From an uncultured Haemophilus sp. (GTDB lineage: Bacteria > Pseudomonadota > Gammaproteobacteria > Enterobacterales > Pasteurellaceae): 13,818 bases of DNA. A program made the translations under genes and the position numbers. Of this stretch, positions 8,918-13,818 are shown one piece after another. Where the stretch lies: the NCBI RefSeq assembly GCF_937976265.1, contig NZ_CALJRX010000053.1:1-13818 (forward strand), read 5' to 3'. Numbering within the stretch: the first letter of the stretch is position 1; each line of letters begins with the position of its first letter. The notes under the pieces were generated by a model that was not told the origin of the DNA, searched no databases, and was given only the letters and a program-made list of their open reading frames with translations.

Positions 8918-9844
8918 TTAGTTGGCTAGGAACGCGGCTAATTGTGCTTTATTTGGTAGCGCAGACATCGCCCCTTTTGCTGTCGTAGCAAGGGCACCAC
9001 AAGCATTGGCTTGACGGATAATTTGCACAAGCACATCATTTTCTTTCCAGTTTGGATGCTGTGAAAGACCCGCAAGCAGACCGCCAACGAAAGCATCGCC
9101 TGCACCTGTTGTATCAACTGGTTGTAAGGCTTTTCCAGCAATTACATCTTTCTTCCCTTCTAAGTGATAGAGCGCGCCATCTTTACCTAAGGTCACGATA
9201 ATCAATTTGTCAGGATAAAGTGCGGTCATTTTTTCAAAAGCTTTTTCAAGGCTGTCAGTATTAGTCAAAAGTGTTAATTCTTCTTCAGAGAATTTCAATA
9301 CGTCAGCCAACGCAACGGCTTCCATGACCACGGTTTTCATTTCTTCTAGGTTAGGCCAAAGTGACTCACGTAGATTTGGATCAAAAGAGAAGAAACCGCC
9401 AGCAGCTTTAACGCGACGAATGGCTTCGAAAGTCGCTTCGCGAGATGGATTATTGATCATTGCGATAGAGCAACAATGTAGCCATTCACCTTGTTGGAAA
9501 GGTGGTAAATCGCTGGCTTGTAAGAACTGATCCGCACTTGGATTTACCATAAAGGTAAAGCTGCGTTCACCATTATCTAAAGCAACCACAACCGTAGAGG
9601 TACGATGTTGCGGATCTAAAATCATATGTTGTGTATTCACATTTTCCGCATTTAAGGTATCTTGCATAAATTGGCCAAGAGGATCGTTACCTACACGGCC
9701 AATAAAGGCACTCGGGCTGCCTAAGCGTGCCACAGCAACAGCCACATTTGCAGGCGCACCACCGGCACAGCGTAAATAATGATTTTCACCATCAGGAATA
9801 AGATCGACAACCGCATCGCCGGTTACCCAGATTTTTTGGCTCAT
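8918..9844 (-). CDS. scrK: fructokinase (PfkB/ribokinase family)
   Basis: Phosphorylates the fructose released by sucrose cleavage to fructose-6-phosphate, using ATP. The 308 residues are standard for ScrK, and from memory it matches Klebsiella/enterobacterial ScrK throughout: KIWVTGDAVVDLIPDG at the start, GGAPANVAVAVARLG at 28-42 (PfkB signature 1 region), FMVNPSADQF near 98-107, SFDPNLRESLW at 153-163. PfkB signature 2 is DTTGAGDAF at 244-252, with catalytic base D250. GALATTAKGAMSALP near the C-terminus is also typical. The minus-strand start has AGAAGGAAAATAAT immediately upstream, a good ribosome binding site. The tyrS terminator lies only about 30 bp upstream and no convincing promoter is visible in the gap, so how the gene is expressed is unclear. 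scrB follows. One exact uptake sequence lies inside. Confidence 0.94.
   Translation of the reverse strand: MSQKIWVTGDAVVDLIPDGENHYLRCAGGAPANVAVAVARLGSPSAFIGRVGNDPLGQFMQDTLNAENVNTQHMILDPQHRTSTVVVALDNGERSFTFMVNPSADQFLQASDLPPFQQGEWLHCCSIAMINNPSREATFEAIRRVKAAGGFFSFDPNLRESLWPNLEEMKTVVMEAVALADVLKFSEEELTLLTNTDSLEKAFEKMTALYPDKLIIVTLGKDGALYHLEGKKDVIAGKALQPVDTTGAGDAFVGGLLAGLSQHPNWKENDVLVQIIRQANACGALATTAKGAMSALPNKAQLAAFLAN
9218..9226 (+). repeat. DNA uptake sequence (Hin type), exact core
   Basis: AAGTGCGGT within scrK, followed by CATTTTTTC and GCTTTTTC, matching the extended consensus. Confidence 0.92.
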
Positions 9845-9874
9845 ATTATTTTCCTTCTATTTTGGATATCAGTT

Positions 9875-9903
9875 AAAAAATAACCGCACTTAAAAAGAGC
9901 GGT
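9875..9903 (-). terminator. intrinsic terminator of tyrS, containing an uptake sequence
   Basis: On the minus strand ACCGC-T-CTT / AAG-T-GCGGT forms a stem with one central U-U mismatch and a UUU loop, followed by TATTTTTT. One arm (9883-9891) is an exact uptake core and the other (9895-9903) is the one-base variant AAGAGCGGT, which causes the mismatch. It starts 17 bp after the tyrS stop codon. Confidence 0.85.
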
Positions 9904-9919
9904 CATTTTCATCGGTGTT

Positions 9920-11107
9920 TTATGCGATGGTTACGCGTGCAAACTTACGTTTACCAACTTGGTAAACATTTGTACCTTTTGGCGCATTGGCTTTCATGTC
10001 TTCGACTTTTTCGCCATTGATTTTTACACCACCTTGCTTCGCTGAGCGAATCGCTTCAGAAGTAGAAGGAACCAGTCCTGCTTCTTTTAATAAGGTGGCT
10101 AAACCAATTTCGCCTTCAAAGGTGAATTCAGGCATTTCATCCGGCATTGCCCCTTTTTGGAAACGGTTAATAAATTCTTGTTCAGCCTCCTCGGCAGCCG
10201 CTTCATCATGGAAACGTGCAATGATTTCTTTGGCTAATAAAATCTTCACATCACGTGGGTTTTTACCATTTGCTACTTCTGCTTTTAATTCAGCAATTTC
10301 AGTGAGTGGACGGAAAGAAAGTAAGTTGTACCAATCCCACATTAATTCATCCGAGATCGACATGATTTTACCAAACATATCGCTTGGTGCATCTGTCACG
10401 CCGATGTAGTTGCCTAATGATTTAGACATTTTCTTCTCACCGTCTAAACCAACAAGTAATGGAAGCGTAATCGCTACTTGTGGTTTCTGACCAGCTGATT
10501 TTTGTAACTCGCGACCAACAAGTAAGTTGAATTTTTGGTCTGTACCACCAAGTTCAACGTCTGCTTCTAAAGCAACAGAGTCATGGCCTTGTAATAAAGG
10601 ATAAATAAATTCGTGAATGGCGATAGGTTGATTGTTACCAAAACGTTTTTTGAAGTCATCACGTTCTAGCATACGCGCTACGGTGTAGTTACTTGCTAAA
10701 CGGATCATCCCTTCAGTACCCAATTTACCCAACCATTCAGAGTTGAATACGATTTTCGTTTTTTGTGGGTCTAGAATTTTGTAAATCTGTTCTTTATAGG
10801 TTTCCGCATTGCGAAGCACATCTTCGCGGCTAAGCGGTGGGCGAGTGGTATTTTTACCGGATGGGTCACCGACCATACCAGTGAAATCACCGATTAAGAA
10901 ATAGACTTCGTGGCCTAATTGTTGGAATTGACGAAGTTTGTTTAATACCACGGTATGCCCTAAGTGAATATCCGGAGCAGTAGGGTCTGCACCAAGTTTA
11001 ATTTTAAGTGGGCGATTTTCTTTTAGTTTTTCGATTAAATCCGCTTCAGAAAGAATCTCATCAGTACCGCGTTTTAGTTCTGCGAGAACGGTATTAATAT
11101 CAGTCAT
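9920..11107 (-). CDS. tyrS: tyrosyl-tRNA synthetase
   Basis: Class I aminoacyl-tRNA synthetase that charges tRNA-Tyr with tyrosine. The 395 residues carry HIGH as HLGH (48-51), after [10 protein letters not shown]. The tyrosine-pocket segment GGTDQ lies at 187-191 and KMSKS at 226-230. A C-terminal S4 RNA-binding domain occupies roughly 333-393 ([18 protein letters not shown], then [10 protein letters not shown]). The length and the [15 protein letters not shown] block indicate the form common in Haemophilus and Pseudomonas (sometimes called TyrZ) rather than the 424-residue E. coli TyrS. The ATG at 11107 has AGGAAA just upstream. A promoter (TTTTCA-16-TATAAT) precedes it and an intrinsic terminator follows, so it is probably monocistronic. 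No T-box or leader peptide is evident. Confidence 0.96.
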   Translation of the reverse strand: MTDINTVLAELKRGTDEILSEADLIEKLKENRPLKIKLGADPTAPDIHLGHTVVLNKLRQFQQLGHEVYFLIGDFTGMVGDPSGKNTTRPPLSREDVLRNAETYKEQIYKILDPQKTKIVFNSEWLGKLGTEGMIRLASNYTVARMLERDDFKKRFGNNQPIAIHEFIYPLLQGHDSVALEADVELGGTDQKFNLLVGRELQKSAGQKPQVAITLPLLVGLDGEKKMSKSLGNYIGVTDAPSDMFGKIMSISDELMWDWYNLLSFRPLTEIAELKAEVANGKNPRDVKILLAKEIIARFHDEAAAEEAEQEFINRFQKGAMPDEMPEFTFEGEIGLATLLKEAGLVPSTSEAIRSAKQGGVKINGEKVEDMKANAPKGTNVYQVGKRKFARVTIA

Positions 11108-11143
11108 TCTATTTCCTAATGTTATTTTAATATTAAAGGCTAC

Positions 11144-11171
11144 ATTATAGAGAATATGGCTGAAATGAAAA
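11144..11171 (-). promoter_or_regulatory. tyrS promoter
   Basis: On the minus strand TTTTCA (11171-11166), 16 bp spacer, then a perfect TATAAT (11149-11144). The predicted start lies about 30 nt before the tyrS ATG. It is just downstream of the strong terminator at 11182-11214, so tyrS has its own transcription start. Confidence 0.65.
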
Positions 11172-11181
11172 GATTGAGATG

Positions 11182-11214
11182 AAAAAAAACGCCTATTTGT
11201 GGGGAAATAGGCGT
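11182..11214 (-). terminator. strong intrinsic terminator (sRNA candidate and/or sfsA)
   Basis: Perfect 10-bp stem, minus strand ACGCCTATTT (11214-11205) / AAATAGGCGT (11198-11189), loop of six (CCCCAC), followed by an unbroken run of eight T residues (11189-11182). It lies about 100 bp after the sfsA stop codon and 41 bp after the -10 box of a strong promoter. Confidence 0.95.
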
Positions 11215-11248
11215 GAAGTTGGAGTGATTATCTGTTTGTTTTTGGAAT
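11182..11248 (-). ncRNA. candidate Fur-regulated small RNA (RyhB/HrrF-like in logic), about 67 nt
   Basis: A strong promoter on the minus strand (TTGACA-17-TATCAT) predicts a start near 11248, and a strong intrinsic terminator ends near 11182. The predicted RNA is about 67 nt: an A- and C-rich, apparently unstructured 5' half of about 34 nt, then the terminator hairpin. It contains no AUG. The 5' half holds the pyrimidine-rich stretch CACUCCAACUUCAC, which could pair with GGAG-type ribosome binding sites. A near-perfect Fur box overlaps the promoter, so iron repression is expected. HrrF is a Fur-controlled small RNA described in H. influenzae and reported in other Pasteurellaceae; I cannot confirm from memory that this is its homologue, and I do not see the enterobacterial RyhB core. 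The region might alternatively serve as a leader for tyrS. Confidence 0.62.
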
Positions 11249-11254
11249 GGCTAG

Positions 11255-11283
11255 ATGATAACTATTATCAAATACCTTGTCAA
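11255..11283 (-). promoter_or_regulatory. strong sigma-70 promoter of the sRNA candidate
   Basis: Perfect -35 TTGACA (minus 11283-11278), spacer of exactly 17 bp, and -10 TATCAT (11260-11255; five of six). It is the closest match to consensus of any promoter in the window, and it lies after the sfsA stop codon rather than in front of a protein gene. Confidence 0.85.
11256..11270. promoter_or_regulatory. Fur box overlapping the sRNA promoter
   Basis: On the minus strand TGATAATAGTTATCA matches the 7-1-7 Fur consensus TGATAATnATTATCA at 13 of 14 defined positions. It lies in the spacer and overlaps the -10 box, a repressing position. Confidence 0.75.
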
Positions 11284-11291
11284 CAACAAAA

Positions 11292-11312
11292 TGCAAATAA
11301 TTCTCAATTATT
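11292..11312. promoter_or_regulatory. possible second Fur site / inverted repeat upstream of the sRNA promoter
   Basis: On the minus strand TGAGAATTATTTGCA (11306-11292) matches the 7-1-7 Fur consensus at 11 of 14 defined positions. It overlaps an exact inverted repeat AATAATT-GAG-AATTATT (11312-11296). It ends 8 bp upstream of the -35 box. Confidence 0.45.
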
Positions 11313-11315
11313 TTT

Positions 11316-12032
11316 TTAATCGATGTAAGGTACACTTTCTGTGAGAGAAAGTGCGGTCGGAATTCCATCTGAAATGTCAAATTTTCCCGCATAAGCATAA
11401 GCTTCAACGCCCTGAGATTTGGCGTCTTTTAAAAGTTGATCATATTCAGGATCCACAAACTCAGCGATTTTAAAACGATCGAAGCCATCATGTAATCCGG
11501 CAAAGAGAACAACCGCGCGATGTCCTTGTTTTTTCATGGCTAAAAGCTCACGAACATGTTTTTGTCCACGAGTAGTTACCGCATCGGGAAACATCCCTAA
11601 TGTGCCTTTTACGAAGGTGATGGATTTCACTTCAACATAACAATCTGGCAAGCCCTCACCTTTAAGTAAGAAGTCGATACGGCTATTTTCTTCACCATAT
11701 TTCACTTCAGGATAAATTTCATCATACATAGCGAGTTCTTTGATTTGTTTATTTTGCAAGGCTTCAAAGACTAGCTGGTTGGATCTGTGCGTGTTAATAC
11801 AAACAAGCTGACCATTTGCTAATTGCGTTAATTCCCAACTGTGTGGATATTTGCGAGTTTGGCTATCAGAATGAGAGTACCAAACGGTATCACCTTTTTC
11901 ACCACAGCCAGTCATTGCACCAGTATTTGCACAATGAATCGTGATCACTTCGCCATTTGGTAATTCAATATCAGTCAAAAAGCGTTTATAGCGACGAATT
12001 AATTTTGCGGGTTGTAGGGTAGGGAGTTGCAT
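11316..12032 (-). CDS. sfsA: SfsA family protein (sugar fermentation stimulation protein)
   Basis: The 238 residues are close to E. coli SfsA (234), a DNA-binding protein first linked to stimulation of maltose fermentation; its biochemical role remains uncertain. The N-terminal part (about 10-80) is OB-fold-like and contains [18 protein letters not shown] and HCANTGAM. The C-terminal part resembles a PD-(D/E)xK nuclease fold, with SRIDFLL (D120) and EVKS (E134, K136) in the expected catalytic arrangement. [14 protein letters not shown] near 146-159 and FAGLHDG near 177-183 are characteristic of the family. The minus-strand ATG has AAGGA (12043-12039) seven bases upstream. It stands between two hairpins, and the next feature downstream is the Fur-box small-RNA unit. 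The sugar module lies three units away, so a functional link is only suggestive. One exact uptake sequence lies inside. Confidence 0.95.
   Translation of the reverse strand: MQLPTLQPAKLIRRYKRFLTDIELPNGEVITIHCANTGAMTGCGEKGDTVWYSHSDSQTRKYPHSWELTQLANGQLVCINTHRSNQLVFEALQNKQIKELAMYDEIYPEVKYGEENSRIDFLLKGEGLPDCYVEVKSITFVKGTLGMFPDAVTTRGQKHVRELLAMKKQGHRAVVLFAGLHDGFDRFKIAEFVDPEYDQLLKDAKSQGVEAYAYAGKFDISDGIPTALSLTESVPYID
11349..11357 (+). repeat. DNA uptake sequence (Hin type), exact core
   Basis: AAGTGCGGT near the 3' end of sfsA. The A/T tracts after it are weaker than at the other sites. Confidence 0.88.
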
Positions 12033-12046
12033 GGTTGTTCCTTGTT

Positions 12047-12091
12047 AAAAAAAAGTGCGGTCAAATTTAATGATGAAATTGACCGCACTTT
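12047..12091 (-). terminator. terminator of the SIMPL-domain gene, made of two inverted uptake sequences
   Basis: AAAGTGCGGTCAA (12052-12064) pairs perfectly with TTGACCGCACTTT (12079-12091), a 13-bp stem that can extend by three pairs past a one-base bulge. Both arms contain an exact uptake core (12053-12061 and 12082-12090). On the minus strand the hairpin ends in an eight-T run (12054-12047). It stands between the SIMPL-domain gene and sfsA. Confidence 0.92.
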
Positions 12092-12123
12092 GTCTTTATG
12101 AATGTTTAGTAAATAGTAAATGA

Positions 12124-12870
12124 TTATTCAATTGCATATTCAATGGTCACGACTAAGCGAGCTTTTTTCTCAATCGTGCTTGTGTCGTAGCTACCAGTGT
12201 AATCGCTAGAGTCATCCGCATCAGGATTTGGTGCTTGGATGTAGAACGGTCCTTGTGAAGCGGATTTTAATACGCCAACTTTTACATTACTGGTTTTCGC
12301 AAACTCTTCAGCACGAACATGTGCATCTTGTGTGGCTTTTGAAATTAATTCACGCTTAATTTGTTCAAGATTTTCTAAGTAATAATTTGGATCACCAAAA
12401 CTAATGTCTTGGTTGTTGGCAACCAATTGGTGAATATTGGTGAGTGCTTTTTGTAACTTAGTCAGTTCTTTGGTCGAAATGCGGATTGCTCTGGAAGCAT
12501 CAAAGCCATTATCTCTACTTTTGGTTTCACCTTTTTCATTTTCATAATAGTCAGTATGAGTAGAAACATCTAATTCTGTGATTTCTCGATTTTCATCAGC
12601 AAAACCTTGAGCTTTAAGGAAACGAACGGCTTCATTCAAGTTTTTCTGATTCGCTGCCATTGCATCATTATAAGTTGGCCCCCAACCGTTTACGCGAATA
12701 ACCCATGTTCCTTGTGTTGAGGTGTAATGACTTTCTGCCAAGCCTTTAACTGAAATAGAGCCGGTCTGGCGTAAATTTTTAAATTGATTACCTAAGATAA
12801 ACGCTGATGCCATCAATCCAACTGCAAGAATGATGCCAAAAATAGTGAGATAAGATTTTTTGCTGTTCAT
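12124..12870 (-). CDS. SIMPL-domain (DUF541, YggE/BP26-like) membrane-anchored protein
   Basis: A 248-residue protein with an N-terminal hydrophobic segment (about residues 8-27) after MNSKKSY, likely a signal anchor that leaves the rest in the periplasm. The body begins with SISVKGLAES at about 38-47, the typical first strand of the SIMPL domain, followed by the helix-rich middle (NDAMAANQKNLNEAVRFLKAQG) and a closing strand ARLVVTIEYAIE. SIMPL proteins (COG2859) include Brucella BP26 and E. coli YggE. They are periplasmic or envelope proteins of unclear function, some linked to oxidative-stress tolerance. The gene has a candidate TATAAT (minus 12909-12904) and a strong terminator after it, so it is probably transcribed alone. 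The ribosome binding site is weak (GGA, nine bases before the ATG). Confidence 0.88.
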   Translation of the reverse strand: MNSKKSYLTIFGIILAVGLMASAFILGNQFKNLRQTGSISVKGLAESHYTSTQGTWVIRVNGWGPTYNDAMAANQKNLNEAVRFLKAQGFADENREITELDVSTHTDYYENEKGETKSRDNGFDASRAIRISTKELTKLQKALTNIHQLVANNQDISFGDPNYYLENLEQIKRELISKATQDAHVRAEEFAKTSNVKVGVLKSASQGPFYIQAPNPDADDSSDYTGSYDTSTIEKKARLVVTIEYAIE

Positions 12871-12903
12871 ATAATGTCCATGATGTGGAATAAAAGAGTA
12901 GTT

Positions 12904-12923
12904 ATTATAATCTAAATTTTAGA
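12904..12923 (-). promoter_or_regulatory. candidate promoter region of the SIMPL-domain gene
   Basis: A perfect TATAAT on the minus strand (12909-12904) lies 34 bp before the start codon. No good -35 box is present at 16-18 bp. Immediately upstream is TCTAAAATTTAGA (12923-12911), a 13-nt inverted repeat that could be a regulator site. Assigned on the -10 box only. Confidence 0.4.
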
Positions 12924-13097
12924 GATGTGGATATAAACAATATCTTGATAAGATTAATTTTATGAAAGTTGGTGATTCGATACGGGTTATTGTAGTATAT
13001 GCTTTCTCGAATTGTTATAAAGATAGAAAAGATAAATTTCAGTGAGTTTAGACTCCAAATAGTTTTTGTTCATTCTATCAGTATGGAAAGGTATATT

Positions 13098-13439
13098 ATG
13101 AAAATCAAGGCGATTTTATTCGGTGTGATGGGCTTATTGCTATCTAACATTGTGCTAGCTAATCATGAAATTAAATTTGATGATATTTGGAATTTTAAAA
13201 TTTCCGTTACAGAAATGAAAGGGAATAGAAAAATTCACTTAACTGGTTTGTTAGGAAATAGTGCAATGGGCATATCAGATAGCAAAATAACAATTCATGA
13301 TGATGAATTAAATATTGTTTTGTTTGAGGCATTAGCAAAGGGTAAGTATTCAGGTGATTTGAATAAAGAAATTATCATTGAAAAACCTATTAAGAAAATT
13401 ACTTTTGGTTCTGATAATAAAGTTATATGGCAAAATTAA
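13098..13439 (+). CDS. small secreted protein of unknown function
   Basis: 113 residues from the ATG at 13098. This start is preferred over the upstream in-frame ATGs at 12999 and 13083 because AAAGG (13087-13091) sits six bases before it and the protein then opens with a classical signal peptide: MKIK, a hydrophobic core (ILFGVMGLLL), and a cleavage site after VLA. The mature part is about 92 residues (starting NHEIKFDD) and beta-rich, with LTGLLGNSAMG near 49-59 and a C-terminal motif KKITFGSDNKVIWQN. I do not recognise a named family with confidence. It has no cysteine in the mature part and no lipobox. Sample G+C is about 30% against about 40% in the core genes, there is no uptake sequence, and the next gene resembles an immunity gene, so it may belong to an acquired segment. 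No clear promoter or terminator was seen. Confidence 0.75.
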   Translation: MKIKAILFGVMGLLLSNIVLANHEIKFDDIWNFKISVTEMKGNRKIHLTGLLGNSAMGISDSKITIHDDELNIVLFEALAKGKYSGDLNKEIIIEKPIKKITFGSDNKVIWQN

Positions 13440-13551
13440 GCGGGTTTCTTACTTTTGAATTATTACAAATCAATTATAGTTTCTGAGTTAGACTTGATTT
13501 TCGAACTGCTTAAAGCAAAAGTGACTTAACTAAGATAGAGAATATATAATA

Positions 13552-13818
13552 ATGAACGAATTAATTAACATTTACATGAATAATGGATTCAGCTTATTTA
13601 AACAGGGAGAAAATACAGTCATCATTCCAATAAAATTATCTATTAGGGTTTTATCTATTCTTGATAGTTTGAATCTTTTTATTCTAGGTGGTGATATATA
13701 TCGAAAAGCAGATGATAATTTTGAACATACATACGATAATTGGTATTACGATGGTAATGTTCATAGTGAAAGTATTATTGTTGCTAGACAATATTTGGAT
13801 AATTTAAGAGAGCAAGAT
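13552..13818 (+). CDS. Imm40-like immunity protein, partial (3' end beyond the window)
   Basis: Open from the ATG at 13552 to the window edge: 89 codons with no stop. An in-frame TAA at 13531 rules out an earlier start. The ribosome binding site is poor (AGAG, 12 bases before the ATG). The translated part has a predicted helix with LSIRVLSILDSLNLF, then LGGDIYRK (45-52), HTYDNWYYDG (59-68) and SIIVARQYLDN (74-84). The GGD-Y...YDNWY...A..Y pattern resembles my recollection of Imm40-family immunity proteins, which neutralise polymorphic toxins. This is a remembered pattern, not a search. It follows a small secreted protein by 112 bp in an A/T-rich tract (about 27% G+C in one line). If correct, either the toxin gene lies outside the window or this is an orphan immunity gene. 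Confidence 0.6.
   Translation, partial: MNELINIYMNNGFSLFKQGENTVIIPIKLSIRVLSILDSLNLFILGGDIYRKADDNFEHTYDNWYYDGNVHSESIIVARQYLDNLREQD

Noticed and set aside
9987..10409. 140-codon open frame on the plus strand opposite tyrS
   Set aside because: It lies wholly inside a certain tyrS gene, shows a serine/alanine-rich shadow composition, no ribosome binding site and no recognisable domain.
11108..11215. T-box riboswitch or leader peptide controlling tyrS
   Set aside because: No T-box sequence, specifier loop or tyrosine-rich short ORF is visible, and T-boxes are not expected in Pasteurellaceae.
11182..11248. Direct homologue of enterobacterial RyhB
   Set aside because: The conserved RyhB pairing core (GCUUCCAG region) is not seen; only promoter logic and architecture agree, so the claim is limited to RyhB/HrrF-like.
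12999..13097. N-terminal extension of the small secreted protein from the ATG at 12999
   Set aside because: It would bury the signal peptide behind 33 residues and lacks a ribosome binding site, whereas the ATG at 13098 has AAAGG at proper spacing and yields a normal signal peptide.

Overview
The window looks like chromosomal DNA from a member of the Pasteurellaceae, most likely a sucrose-fermenting Haemophilus (H. parainfluenzae-like) or a close relative such as Aggregatibacter. Three things support this. The 9-bp Hin-type DNA uptake sequence (AAGTGCGGT or its complement) occurs 11 times without mismatch, about once per 1.25 kb. The proteins are gammaproteobacterial. The order pykA-dnaB-alr-pgi matches, from memory, that of H. 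influenzae. Sucrose genes argue against H. influenzae itself. Sample lines of the core genes have about 40% G+C.

Layout, left to right. A partial tRNA-Val(GAC) lies on the minus strand at the left edge. A rightward housekeeping block follows: pyruvate kinase (pykA, own promoter and terminator), replicative helicase (dnaB), alanine racemase (alr) and glucose-6-phosphate isomerase (pgi). It ends at a bidirectional terminator near 6110-6146. Everything from there to 12870 is on the minus strand. In transcription order this is a SIMPL-domain membrane-anchored protein, sfsA, a short intergenic transcription unit (probable Fur-controlled small RNA), tyrS, fructokinase (scrK), GH32 sucrose/sucrose-6-phosphate hydrolase (scrB) and a SetA/SetB-family sugar transporter. 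Most junctions carry an inverted repeat, several of them built from paired uptake sequences that double as terminators.

The right end (about 12.9-13.8 kb, plus strand) differs. Sample lines have 27-30% G+C, there are no uptake sequences, and it holds a small secreted protein of unknown function and the 5' part of a gene whose product resembles Imm40-type immunity proteins. This may be the edge of a toxin/immunity or other accessory region continuing past the window.

Metabolically, scrK, scrB and the transporter form a compact sugar module: sucrose or sucrose-6-P is cleaved by ScrB, fructose is phosphorylated by ScrK, and the products enter glycolysis through Pgi and finally PykA. No sucrose PTS component and no LacI-type regulator is visible. 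The most interesting feature is the unit at about 11182-11306 (minus): a near-perfect Fur box inside a strong TTGACA-17-TATCAT promoter, followed about 35-60 nt later by a strong intrinsic terminator, with no start codon between. This is the architecture of a RyhB/HrrF-type iron-responsive small RNA.
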